From positions 1 through 6,587 of the forward strand of contig CAZTJJ010000092.1 of NCBI GenBank assembly GCA_964614065.1: a stretch of DNA of 6,587 nucleotides. The letters are read 5' to 3'. Of this stretch, positions 1 to 5,780 are shown piece by piece. Source of the stretch: M55B111 sp964614065 (GTDB taxonomy: Bacteria; Bipolaricaulota; Bipolaricaulia; M55B111). The notes below the pieces were generated by a model. It was not told where the DNA came from. It saw only the letters and a program-made list of their open reading frames with translations, and searched no databases. The translations under genes were made by a program, and so were the position numbers. Within the stretch, counting starts at the first letter, position 1; every line of letters begins with the position of its first letter.

Positions 1-575
1 GACTGGTCTGGGGACCTCAGATGAAGTTTTACTACTCAGGTGCCGCTGAGGGTCTTCACTTTTGGGGAGCAACAATCGGTGCTGATGAAATATTCGTGGT
101 ATTCATTACCCTGGTGGCTGTTGGTGTGCTCTACTACTTCCAATATCACACCAAGCTGGGTAGAGGTATGCTAGCCATGGCCAGCAACGAGCGTCTGGCC
201 GAGATATCAGGTATCCGAAGTAGAGATATCCACACGCTAGTGACCATCATTGCAGGCGTGTTGACTGCTTTCGGGGGCATTCTCTACGGACTGACAGTCC
301 AGCTAAGACCCTTAATGGGCTTCAATATACTTCTGGCAATGTTTGTCGCCGTAGTCTGTGGAGGGGAAGGAGCTATTCTGGGTACCCTGGGGGCAGGTCT
401 CGTAGTAGGTATCTCGCAGGAATTTGGCTCCAAGGTCTTTCAATTGCTCTTTGACTCCATTGGGGTTCCTATCGAAATGACGGCTTACAAAGCCGTTATA
501 ACTTTTGTTTTGATGGTTATCGTTATGTGGTTTAAACCCAACGGCATATTCGAAAACACGTTCCTGGAGAAATAG
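1..575 (+). CDS. livH: LivH-type branched-chain amino acid ABC transporter permease, 3' part
   Basis: This is the C-terminal part of an inner-membrane permease of the LivH family, which pairs with LivM to form the channel of a high-affinity branched-chain amino acid importer. The reading frame is open to the left edge (codons from base 3 read LVWGPQ before the first ATG at 21), so the gene begins outside the window; about 190 of the usual 290 or so residues are visible. Counting from that ATG, residues 24-40 form a membrane segment. The cytoplasmic loop KLGRGMLAMASNERLAEISGI (about 45-65) is the typical site contacted by the ATPases. Further hydrophobic segments (about 70-92, 100-132, 153-170) include the family signatures FVAVVCGGEGAILGTLGAG and a WFKPNGIF tail. 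livM starts 12 bases after the stop, so they are co-transcribed. The substrate is inferred from family; urea or other amide importers use related permeases. Confidence 0.93.
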   Translation, partial: LVWGPQMKFYYSGAAEGLHFWGATIGADEIFVVFITLVAVGVLYYFQYHTKLGRGMLAMASNERLAEISGIRSRDIHTLVTIIAGVLTAFGGILYGLTVQLRPLMGFNILLAMFVAVVCGGEGAILGTLGAGLVVGISQEFGSKVFQLLFDSIGVPIEMTAYKAVITFVLMVIVMWFKPNGIFENTFLEK

Positions 576-587
576 GGGTGACAGTAA

Positions 588-1526
588 ATGCTTGGTTACA
601 TTGCTTCCTTATTATGTATGGGCGCCATTTACTCCATTGCCGCCCTGGGAGTTAATCTTCAGTGGGGTTACACGGGATTGTTTAATATTGGCATTGCTGG
701 CTGGTTTGCTGCCGGTGCGTACACCTCCGCGATTCTCACCACCGGCCCCGGCAGCCATCTCGGTGGTTTCGGCTTGCCTTTTCCCGTGGGTCTGCTGGGA
801 GCGGCAATAGTAGCTGGCATATTCGGCTGGCTGATCGGCTTACCCACCCTGAGATTGCGGTTCGGATTCTTCGCAATTGCCACCATTGGGCTTGGCCGAA
901 GTATGGTGTTATTCTTCAAAAACGAACAGTGGCTGACATCGGGAGTATGGGGGATGGGCGGAATTCCCAAACCTTTGAGCAACGTATTTCCGGCTAACGC
1001 GGACTGGGCTTACGGTTTCCTAGTCCTGGCCATTATGCTTATTCTATACTACATCCTGGAAAAGATTGTCAGTTCACCTTGGGGCCGTCTGCAGTTGGCA
1101 ATCAAGGAAGACGAACACTTGACGGAGATGCTGGGTAAGGACGTCTGGCACTATCGTATGCAGTCTTTGGTCCTGGGTTCCATGTTGGTGGGGATAGCCG
1201 GAGCTACTTACGCCCATTATCAACAGTACATAAACCCCGAGTCTTTTGGGGACGTCATGGCAACCTTCATCATCTGGGTTATGGTGGTGGCCGGCGGTAC
1301 AGGAAATAACAAAGGTTCGATTGCCGGCGCCTTCACCATCTGGTTGGTGTGGACTTTAAGTGAATTCGGAGCAGGTTACTTGCCGCTTGCATCCACACAA
1401 GTTCCCTATGTTAGAACCTTGTTGGTGGGTCTGGTAATTGTCGGTCTCTTGCGCTGGCGGCCACAAGGTTTGATAGGAAGAAAAAGGGCAGTGTCAGCTG
1501 CCGCTGGCGAAGAGCGAGTAGAATAA
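588..1526 (+). CDS. livM: LivM-type branched-chain amino acid ABC transporter permease
   Basis: This is a complete 312-residue second permease of the LIV-type importer, of normal length for the family. ATG 588 is preceded by AGGGGTGA at 574-581, which overlaps the livH stop. Family hallmarks are visible in order: LQWGYTGLFNIGIAGWFAAGAY (24-45), the GLPTLRLR motif (84-91), LTSGVWGMGGIP (116-127), the cytoplasmic coupling loop SPWGRLQLAIKEDEHLTEMLGKD (163-185), and VMVVAGGTGNNKGSIAGAF (231-249), followed by a last helix and a basic tail RWRPQGLIGRKR. The rest is hydrophobic, consistent with 8-10 membrane spans. It should dimerise with LivH and be powered by LivG/LivF, neither of which follows here. 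The specificity cannot be read from the permease alone; the close relative UrtC carries urea. The family call is secure. Confidence 0.94.
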   Translation: MLGYIASLLCMGAIYSIAALGVNLQWGYTGLFNIGIAGWFAAGAYTSAILTTGPGSHLGGFGLPFPVGLLGAAIVAGIFGWLIGLPTLRLRFGFFAIATIGLGRSMVLFFKNEQWLTSGVWGMGGIPKPLSNVFPANADWAYGFLVLAIMLILYYILEKIVSSPWGRLQLAIKEDEHLTEMLGKDVWHYRMQSLVLGSMLVGIAGATYAHYQQYINPESFGDVMATFIIWVMVVAGGTGNNKGSIAGAFTIWLVWTLSEFGAGYLPLASTQVPYVRTLLVGLVIVGLLRWRPQGLIGRKRAVSAAAGEERVE

Positions 1527-1631
1527 AGCTCTTTTCTCAAGTGGCTTGTCCAGCATAACGCAGGTTTCTGTTTTTGAGAATCCCAGAACTAAAGCTCCGG
1601 ACTGCCTCCAATAGTTGCCGGAGGGGGTTCT
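1527..1631 (+). promoter_or_regulatory. livM to small ORF spacer with two inverted repeats, one overlapping the RBS
   Basis: Two inverted repeats lie between the livM stop and the next start. TTCTCAA (1534-1540) is the reverse complement of TTGAGAA (1574-1580), with a 33-base loop. CTCCGG (1595-1600) pairs with CCGGAG (1618-1623). The second right arm overlaps the ribosome binding site GGAGGGGG (1620-1627) of the gene starting at 1632, so folding would hide that site. Neither repeat is followed by a clear run of T, so I do not call an intrinsic terminator. A regulatory role is inference. Confidence 0.35.
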
Positions 1632-2021
1632 ATGGGTCAACCTAAATATCAGCAGAGGAATTTCGGCACTACGAAGGACATCGAGGCCCTGGAAGAGAGG
1701 TTACTCCAGTTAATTGAGACTTACCTTTCTTACAAGGTCCGGTGTTACCAGGATGACCCAGTAGAAGTGCTACAAAATCTTTACTGTCTTAAGGAACATC
1801 CGGGCCCCCCACCTCCCGATCGGAAGAAAGGCGGGAAGCAAGGTTGGTTATCAAGTCTTCTGGGAAGTATTCCGGGTCTCCGCGGAGAGGGCCGGTTATA
1901 CATAGGCATTGACGGCAACTTATACCGGGAAAGTGAGCTTCAGTTTTGGTTTCAAGCTCATCCTCTTCTTTTGGTTTTGCGAAAAAAGATAAACGAGGGT
2001 ACCTTCGATCCCGAGTGGTAA
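1632..2021 (+). CDS. hypothetical 129-residue soluble protein
   Basis: I do not recognise this protein. The start ATG has a strong ribosome binding site (GGAGGGGG, 1620-1627). There is no signal peptide or membrane segment, so it is probably cytoplasmic. Residues 14-50 are Leu/Glu-rich and likely helical (EALEERLLQLIETYLSYK, then VEVLQNLY). A Pro/basic linker follows (GPPPPDRKKGGK, about 58-69). The C-terminal half contains a Gly-rich turn segment and GRLYIGIDGNLYRE (87-100), which looks like a beta hairpin, then FWFQAHPLLLVLRKK. The two cysteines (C38, C52) form no motif. It sits 105 bases behind livM on the same strand and may share its transcript, but it is not a known part of LIV importers, whose next genes are normally the ATPases. 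A gap in known families or a lineage-specific gene are equally possible. Confidence 0.6.
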   Translation: MGQPKYQQRNFGTTKDIEALEERLLQLIETYLSYKVRCYQDDPVEVLQNLYCLKEHPGPPPPDRKKGGKQGWLSSLLGSIPGLRGEGRLYIGIDGNLYRESELQFWFQAHPLLLVLRKKINEGTFDPEW

Positions 2022-2573
2022 AAAGATTGTTTGTACTTTACCAAAGACTAGGGAGCAAAAGGAGATTCAAGGGGCTCTGTTGTCATAAATCCCTAGAGTT
2101 CTACTAGAGTTCGTGCTTACTACCTAAAGCCAATGGGGGGTGATAGAGCAGTTGTGTCGCTGAAGGAAATTAAGGTGGGGGTGCGTGGGAAAGAAAGTAT
2201 GTCACGTATAGAGAAAGTTCGGTGCTGGCACGTGAGTGCTAAAAACCTCCGCTGTCAAGGCTCCTGTTTCAGTGAAGTACTGGTTGTTGGAATCGGTGGA
2301 GATGTTTTTGGCTTTTTCAAAAGGTATTCAAGTCACTTTTTGCGAGGAAGCAATTTCAGCCAAATAATAAGCAACAGGTAAAGTACCCCACCACAAGGAA
2401 AGGGACCCAGGAAAGCCAGCTTATTCACATACGTTGATCTTTTACAAAAGAAGACTCAGCAGTCAATTCGGTGCACGAGTTGTATTTGTTCCTAGCAAAG
2501 ATGAACAAAGCCCTCTTTTTCAAAACTCGCCCAGATCGAGAAGGATGGCTAAGTATAGTTCTTTTCACCTATG
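2022..2573. other. 552-base stretch without a convincing gene
   Basis: This stretch separates the unknown 129-residue gene from the dehydrogenase. An inverted repeat CTAGGGA (2048-2054) / TCCCTAG (2090-2096) with a 35-base loop follows the upstream gene but has no T-run. A 9-base direct repeat CTAGAGTTC occurs at 2093-2101 and 2104-2112, an 11-base period that could suit a protein binding site. Two overlapping frames are open on the + strand: 82 codons at 2133-2381, and 43 codons from a GTG at 2236 to a stop at 2365-2367. Neither has a good ribosome binding site or a recognisable motif, and I judge both not to be genes. No tRNA or known riboswitch pattern was seen. A possible -10 TATAGT lies at 2554-2559 without a matching -35. 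Confidence 0.4.
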
Positions 2574-2582
2574 AAGGAGGTG
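2574..2582 (+). promoter_or_regulatory. Shine-Dalgarno AAGGAGGTG fixing the TTG start at 2589
   Basis: AAGGAGGTG matches the 16S anti-Shine-Dalgarno perfectly and ends 6 bases before TTG 2589. The upstream in-frame ATG at 2571 touches this site directly, has no site of its own, and would place it inside the coding sequence. The TTG is therefore the likely start. Confidence 0.85.
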
Positions 2583-2588
2583 TGTCTT

Positions 2589-3575
2589 TTGACAGAGCAA
2601 GGAAACAACGATCGAACTATAGCAGAATTTCAAAATATCGATGAGGAGACCGTTGCCCAGTTGATTGACATGGAGGAGGTTCTAGAAGCAGTTGAAGATG
2701 TTTTCGTGGAATATTCAAAAGGTGAAGCGAGAATGCCTCCGAAGATTTACCTTGAGCTTCCCGAGTTCAACGGGGATTTTAGAGCGATGCCCGCGTTGGC
2801 GAGCGGTTATGCAGGCATTAAATGGGTCAACGTACACCCCGACAACAAGGAGATTGGTTTACCGGGAGTAATGGCAAAAGTAATACTTAGCCGCCCCGAA
2901 ACCGGGGAGAATCTAGCTTGTCTTGGGGGAACTCACTTAACGGATTACCGAACAGGCGCTGCGGGAGGAATTGCTGCTAAATACTTGGCCCAGGAAAACT
3001 CAAAAACCCTGGGCTTAGTGGGATTAGGGGACCAGGCTAAGACCCAGCTGCTTGCGATCTCCGCAATCTTCGACTTGGAAACAGTAAAGCTCTATGATGT
3101 CGATCAAACGGCTATCACTAATTTTAAGGAGGAATTCTCCCACCTCTCTCTCGACCTAAAAAAGGCAACTCTCCGAGAAACTGTGGCTTCAGACATTGTA
3201 TCGACAGTAACTCCTGTTCGGGAACCAATTGTAGAAGCCAACTGGATTAACGAGGGGACCCATATAAATGCAATGGGGGCGGACGCAGAGGGTAAACAGG
3301 AAATTGAGTCGGCATTATTTGAACAGGAAAATGTTAAAGTTGTCGTGGATGATATCGAGCAGGCCGCTCACAGTGGGGAAATTAACGTTCCTCTGGCTGA
3401 GGGGGTAATAACCAGAGAAAAGGTTAGCTACAATCTCCCCGAGGTAGTTGCCGGGGAAATACCCGTTCGGAAGGAGGGGGATATAACCGTATTTGATTCT
3501 ACTGGCTTGGCTATCCAGGACATAGCTGTTGCAAAGGTGGTTTACGAGAAGTATATAGCTTCAGCTAACTGCTAA
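2589..3575 (+). CDS. ornithine cyclodeaminase family enzyme, probably archaeal-type alanine dehydrogenase
   Basis: This is a cytoplasmic NAD(P)-dependent enzyme of the ornithine cyclodeaminase / mu-crystallin family. It is 328 residues from TTG 2589, the usual family length. In that numbering the N-terminal substrate domain carries ARMPPKIYL (R48, K52) and MPAL..AGIKWVNVHPDN, whose lysine K78 corresponds to the catalytic or substrate-binding lysine of the family. TDYRTGAAGG leads into the Rossmann fold, with GLVGLGDQA (142-150) and the strand-end acidic LYDVD (about 168-172). NAMGAD (227-232) places the family's conserved Asp at D232. The tail has HSGEINVPLAEG and VFDSTGLAIQDIA, both strongly conserved. 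The NVHP motif and overall pattern favour oxidative deamination of L-alanine (alanine + NAD+ to pyruvate + NH4+ + NADH) over cyclisation of ornithine to proline, but specificity within this family is hard to read. The gene stands alone and appears intact. Confidence 0.88.
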   Translation: MTEQGNNDRTIAEFQNIDEETVAQLIDMEEVLEAVEDVFVEYSKGEARMPPKIYLELPEFNGDFRAMPALASGYAGIKWVNVHPDNKEIGLPGVMAKVILSRPETGENLACLGGTHLTDYRTGAAGGIAAKYLAQENSKTLGLVGLGDQAKTQLLAISAIFDLETVKLYDVDQTAITNFKEEFSHLSLDLKKATLRETVASDIVSTVTPVREPIVEANWINEGTHINAMGADAEGKQEIESALFEQENVKVVVDDIEQAAHSGEINVPLAEGVITREKVSYNLPEVVAGEIPVRKEGDITVFDSTGLAIQDIAVAKVVYEKYIASANC

Positions 3576-3607
3576 CAGCTATTTTGTAAACAATGATAAC
3601 GGACCTC

Positions 3608-3672
3608 GTGCGACCTCGCGGTTGCTGGGGCACTTTAAGTCAAGAGCCCCACCCCAAAGGTCGGGGCTTGTA
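3608..3672 (+). other. paired hairpins resembling an IS200/IS605 right end or omega-RNA tail
   Basis: Two hairpins stand in a row 33 bases behind the dehydrogenase stop. GCGACC (3610-3615) pairs with GGTTGC (3620-3625) around the four-base loop TCGC, with one G-T pair. CAAG-A-GCCCC (3641-3650) then pairs with GGGGCTTG (3663-3670), with one bulged A and possible inner ACC/GGT pairs. The GAGCCCC...GGGGCT shape behind a short GC stem resembles the ends of IS200/IS605 elements, where it also forms the end of the TnpB guide RNA. No tnpA or tnpB gene is present here, so at most this is a solo end or remnant. It could instead be a transcription terminator for the dehydrogenase, though no T-run follows. 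Confidence 0.3.
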
Positions 3673-3717
3673 GAAAGCCTGTTGAACCCCACGCTTTGGT
3701 CTTTTTCACGAGAAGGC

Positions 3718-3773
3718 CCTCCCAGGGATCAAACGGATCCGGATATTTGAATTACCGTTTGGCCCCTGGGTGG
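3718..3773. repeat. long near-perfect inverted repeat (hairpin)
   Basis: CCCAGGGatcAAACGG (3721-3736) faces CCGTTTggcCCCTGGG (3755-3770). Counting the middle bases this gives 15 pairs, one of them a T-G wobble, with a single A-C mismatch; two further C-G pairs lie outside a T-T mismatch. The 18-base loop begins with the palindrome ATCCGGAT. The stem is much longer than needed for a terminator and no T-run follows on either strand. It may be a small structured RNA, a mobile-element end or a protein target. Confidence 0.6.
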
Positions 3774-4127
3774 ACATAATGTAAAGGTAGAAATCCGCTT
3801 CATCCCCGGGGCGAGCCGCGGTGTTTACGCGTCTAATTTTGGTGACGTTCCCGACGTTAGAAACAGGATAAGCCCAGTTTTCTACCCCTCTTTTTTCCGC
3901 AATATTCTATCCTTCAGAGTTTGTTACCCGCTCGGCGAACTTGTGAGGGATATTAAACTGGCCAGCTGAACGCTGCTAGTCGTTACCCAGGTTCGGAGTT
4001 CGGGTCAGTCAATCATGTAACAGATGCAGGCGAGGGACCTTACGAGACACCGGAAAAGGAAAAAGATAAGGTGAGGATCAGTTACGTATTAAATCGGGAG
4101 GAGTTAGCTCGGGTGGCCACCGATTAA
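3751..4127 (+). pseudogene. coding-like remnant, C-terminus reminiscent of a class I aminotransferase
   Basis: Two overlapping open frames follow each other with no start codon and no ribosome binding site. The first (3751-3969, 72 codons) contains GHNVKVEIRFIPGASRGVY and ends ...GELVRDIKLAS. The second, in another frame (3957-4127, 56 codons and a TAA), reads ...SRYPGSEFGS... and ends KDKVRISYVLNREELARVATD. The R-[IL]-S-Y strand followed by an acidic helix is typical of the C-terminal domain of fold-type I PLP aminotransferases, where that arginine binds the substrate carboxylate. I infer a decayed gene with a frameshift near 3957-3969. A decayed aminotransferase beside an amino acid dehydrogenase would make sense. 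The first segment is not recognised, and open frames of this size also arise by chance, so the call is weak. Confidence 0.3.
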
Positions 4128-4133
4128 CTCCCT
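4096..4133. repeat. GC-rich hairpin between convergent genes
   Basis: GAGTTA (4101-4106) pairs with TAACTC (4125-4130). The stem extends outward by G-C pairs around a bulged A (4098-4100 with 4131-4132) and inward through CGG/CCG (4110-4112 with 4120-4122) over the GGCC core. It overlaps the end of the + strand coding remnant and the stop of the short minus-strand frame. There is no T-run on either side, so it is at best a weak bidirectional terminator. Confidence 0.4.
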
Positions 4134-4284
4134 AGATAACTAAACCGATCATCCGGCTATTCAGACTGATATTTTCCAGCCTCTCTCTTCCCTGCTCTAT
4201 TGGAAACGAGGAACTCATAGAAGCATATCTTACCCTCTTTTTGGGCTGATTCGGCCTTGTTTGCCTTGATCCCTGCTTTCCCAT
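4132..4284 (-). CDS. possible 50-residue basic small protein, or part of a decayed gene
   Basis: A 50-codon frame starts at ATG 4284 with a well-placed GGAGGG (complement of 4290-4295, 5 bases from the start). Its N-terminus is strongly basic (MGKQGSRQTRPNQPKKRVRY) and its end reads RLENISLNSRMIGLVI. The end lies in the repeat shared with 6537-6577; there the same frame gives RLAMDRLNCRMIGFV, and several differences between copies (CTG/CTA, AAT/AAC) fall in third codon positions, which hints at protein-level conservation. Against this, another minus frame (4315-4157, 52 codons without a start) also looks coding (GKICFYEFLVSNRAGK). The stretch may therefore be a decayed, frameshifted gene. No family is recognised. 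Confidence 0.3.
   Translation of the reverse strand: MGKQGSRQTRPNQPKKRVRYASMSSSFPIEQGRERLENISLNSRMIGLVI
4142..4164 (+). repeat. direct repeat, left copy
   Basis: AAACCGATCATCCGGC followed by TATTCAG. The first 16 bases are identical to 6537-6552, and 21 of 23 bases match overall. Weaker similarity runs on to 4182 (30 of 41 bases, ungapped). Confidence 0.75.
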
Positions 4285-4442
4285 AAAATCCCTCCGTTAT
4301 GATAAGCCAAAAGCGTCAAGCCCTGCGTCGTCTCGGCATCAGACCCTACAGGAAGATCTTACGAGACCAGCCCGGATTCTGTTAGAGGTTTATCCATGTT
4401 TAATCTTCACAAGTTAAATCACCCACTATTAAGTATGAAATC
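4285..4442. other. downstream spacer of the secreted-protein unit
   Basis: Nothing certain is seen here. GTCTCG (4329-4334 region) and CGAGAC (near 4362-4368) form a 6-base inverted repeat with a loop of about 29 bases containing the palindrome AAGATCTT. On the minus strand a 41-codon open frame without start (reading ...AETTQGLTLLAYHNGGILWE) covers much of the stretch, which together with the frames further left suggests a decayed gene. No terminator with a T-run follows the stop at 4443. Confidence 0.3.
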
Positions 4443-5747
4443 TCAATTGGTCAACGCATCGACAATTCTAGAGACGGTCAAGGGGTCGAGCCTATCGTAT
4501 TCGACCACGGGTCGATTGTTGACGTATTTTACCCATAATTGGTCCATGGCCTTGATTGTGCCGTCCTTACCAATCACGAACAGCCTGTCAGCAGCTCTAA
4601 ATCCTTGTAACCACCGATAAAGATCTACTATTTCTGGGTCCCAGACGATCGGGAAATCTACCTCTTCCGGTTTTATTTCCTCCTTCTTTGGTTGCTCATC
4701 TCCGGTGGCTATACCAATAAGAGCCACGTCCTCGTCTCCATCCCCAAAGTCTTCATCGAGGAAGCGAATTCTCTCCAACACGTTCCCACCGTCCTGTCTG
4801 CACGTGGACTCCAGGTAATCGTAGGTCGGGCTCCAAAAGATAAGCAAGACTATCTTTCCTCGATAATCGGAAAGGGAGATGCTTTCCCCCGTTAAGGTTT
4901 CAGATTCAAATCCTGGCGCCGGCTCTCCCGGCTCTAGAATTGGTCGCGGCGGTTCTCTACCTACCTTGGCGACCTTTATCTTGCTCCCATCAGGGGAAAC
5001 AGATTCCATTCTGTATTCGGTAGTTCCTACTTGAAAACGGAACGGCTCCTGTGGGTGATACACTTCGTGTGAGGCAAATTTGGTATCTAGCTTCCCGTCT
5101 CGGTCCGTATCTACGGAAAGTACCAAGTTTTCCAAGTCATCATACCGCCCGTCCGAGTTCAGATCGGTCAGTGCGATTGGATAGAGGCCGTCCTCCAGAT
5201 CTAACAACCCCCGGCGCTGACAATCCACGCCGTAATTGAATTGCTCTACCCGTTTATCAACCGGATCGTACTCTCCGTAGACCTTGATCTGATAAGAACT
5301 AGAGATCACCCGGCCCTCAACTCGATACTCTACTTGTAAGGGTTCAGTCCACTCAAATTTCTGCCTTCCCGGTTGGTAATCCCAATTACCGTCGCCGTCG
5401 TCGGATAAGTCCTCGTTGTTATTTCTATCCAGCCAAAGACGGGGGTCTTCATTGTGTAGAAACACAGCAGTTATAATCCTGTCCGGCCCGCTACCTAACT
5501 TTATCTCTCCGAAGGAATAGTTCCTTCCCTTAACTGTAGGGGGCAACCCAGTCAGTTCTTCCCGGGGTTCCTCTGTAAGCGAGAAATAATGTAGCTCAAA
5601 CGACGCAGACAGCATGGGCCGCCCCACCAACTCCCCTAGCAAGCCAGTCCTTATGTCGGGGCTTTCAGGGGATGCAACCGAGATTCCACTCGAGAATATC
5701 AGGAGAATCCCCAACACCACAATAGGTATCCGCACTACTCGTCCCAT
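4443..5747 (-). CDS. exported thioredoxin-like protein without CXXC, with calcium-type loops
   Basis: A 434-residue protein starting at ATG 5747. In-frame GTG codons at 5756 and 5750 lie in or beside the Shine-Dalgarno and are less likely. Residues below count from this ATG. A Sec signal peptide (basic MGRVVR, hydrophobic 7-19, cleavage near SVA, about 25) predicts export; no lipobox is present. The N-terminal domain (about 30-235) is beta-rich and carries three Asp/Asn loops: DRNNNEDLSDDG (107-118), DLNSDGRYDDLE (195-206, a full EF-hand-type loop) and DTDRDGKLD (213-221). The C-terminal domain (about 275-434) resembles AhpC/TSA-TlpA thioredoxin folds: GEPAPGFESETLTGESISLSDYRGK, then VLLIFW and a late LFVIGKDGTI strand. 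Where WCxxC should be it reads FWSPTYDYLESTC, with a single cysteine (C316), and the cis-proline before the strand is missing. Disulfide chemistry of the usual kind is therefore unlikely; binding or scaffolding is possible. It follows the cysteine-rich gene by 33 bases. Confidence 0.85.
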   Translation of the reverse strand: MGRVVRIPIVVLGILLIFSSGISVASPESPDIRTGLLGELVGRPMLSASFELHYFSLTEEPREELTGLPPTVKGRNYSFGEIKLGSGPDRIITAVFLHNEDPRLWLDRNNNEDLSDDGDGNWDYQPGRQKFEWTEPLQVEYRVEGRVISSSYQIKVYGEYDPVDKRVEQFNYGVDCQRRGLLDLEDGLYPIALTDLNSDGRYDDLENLVLSVDTDRDGKLDTKFASHEVYHPQEPFRFQVGTTEYRMESVSPDGSKIKVAKVGREPPRPILEPGEPAPGFESETLTGESISLSDYRGKIVLLIFWSPTYDYLESTCRQDGGNVLERIRFLDEDFGDGDEDVALIGIATGDEQPKKEEIKPEEVDFPIVWDPEIVDLYRWLQGFRAADRLFVIGKDGTIKAMDQLWVKYVNNRPVVEYDRLDPLTVSRIVDALTN

Positions 5748-5751
5748 CACG

Positions 5752-5759
5752 ATCACCTC
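5752..5759 (-). promoter_or_regulatory. Shine-Dalgarno GAGGTGAT favouring ATG 5747
   Basis: On the minus strand GAGGTGAT is followed by CGTG and then ATG 5747, an ideal spacing. The GTG at 5756 would lie inside this site. Confidence 0.7.
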
Positions 5760-5780
5760 GGAACATAAAACGATTAACGT

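Noticed and set aside
592..982. Open frames overlapping livM on both strands (592-810 +, 668-982 -)
   Set aside because: They lie inside the clear livM gene and show no family features.
1877..1888. Perfect 12-base palindrome TCTCCGCGGAGA in the 129-residue gene
   Set aside because: It is short, lies inside a coding sequence, and has no second copy or nearby signal.
2133..2381. 82-codon open frame on the + strand
   Set aside because: There is no recognisable motif and the ribosome binding site is poor. An overlapping 43-codon frame (2236-2367) looks equally coding-like, so neither is supported.
2380..2570. Possible glycine or SAM riboswitch before the dehydrogenase
   Set aside because: None of the conserved core motifs of these riboswitches could be found.
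3985..4012. GGTTCGGAGTTCGGG as a tRNA T-arm
   Set aside because: There is no matching acceptor stem, D-arm or anticodon arm around it, and the bases read through as part of the coding remnant.
4370..4395. AGCCCGGATTCTGTT, similar to the complement of the rnpB 3' end
   Set aside because: An RNase P RNA on that strand would have to lie across the exported-protein gene, and none of its conserved core is present.
4396..5239. Plus-strand frames at 4396-4620, 4692-4895 and 5051-5239
   Set aside because: They are antisense to the exported thioredoxin-like gene and have no protein character of their own.
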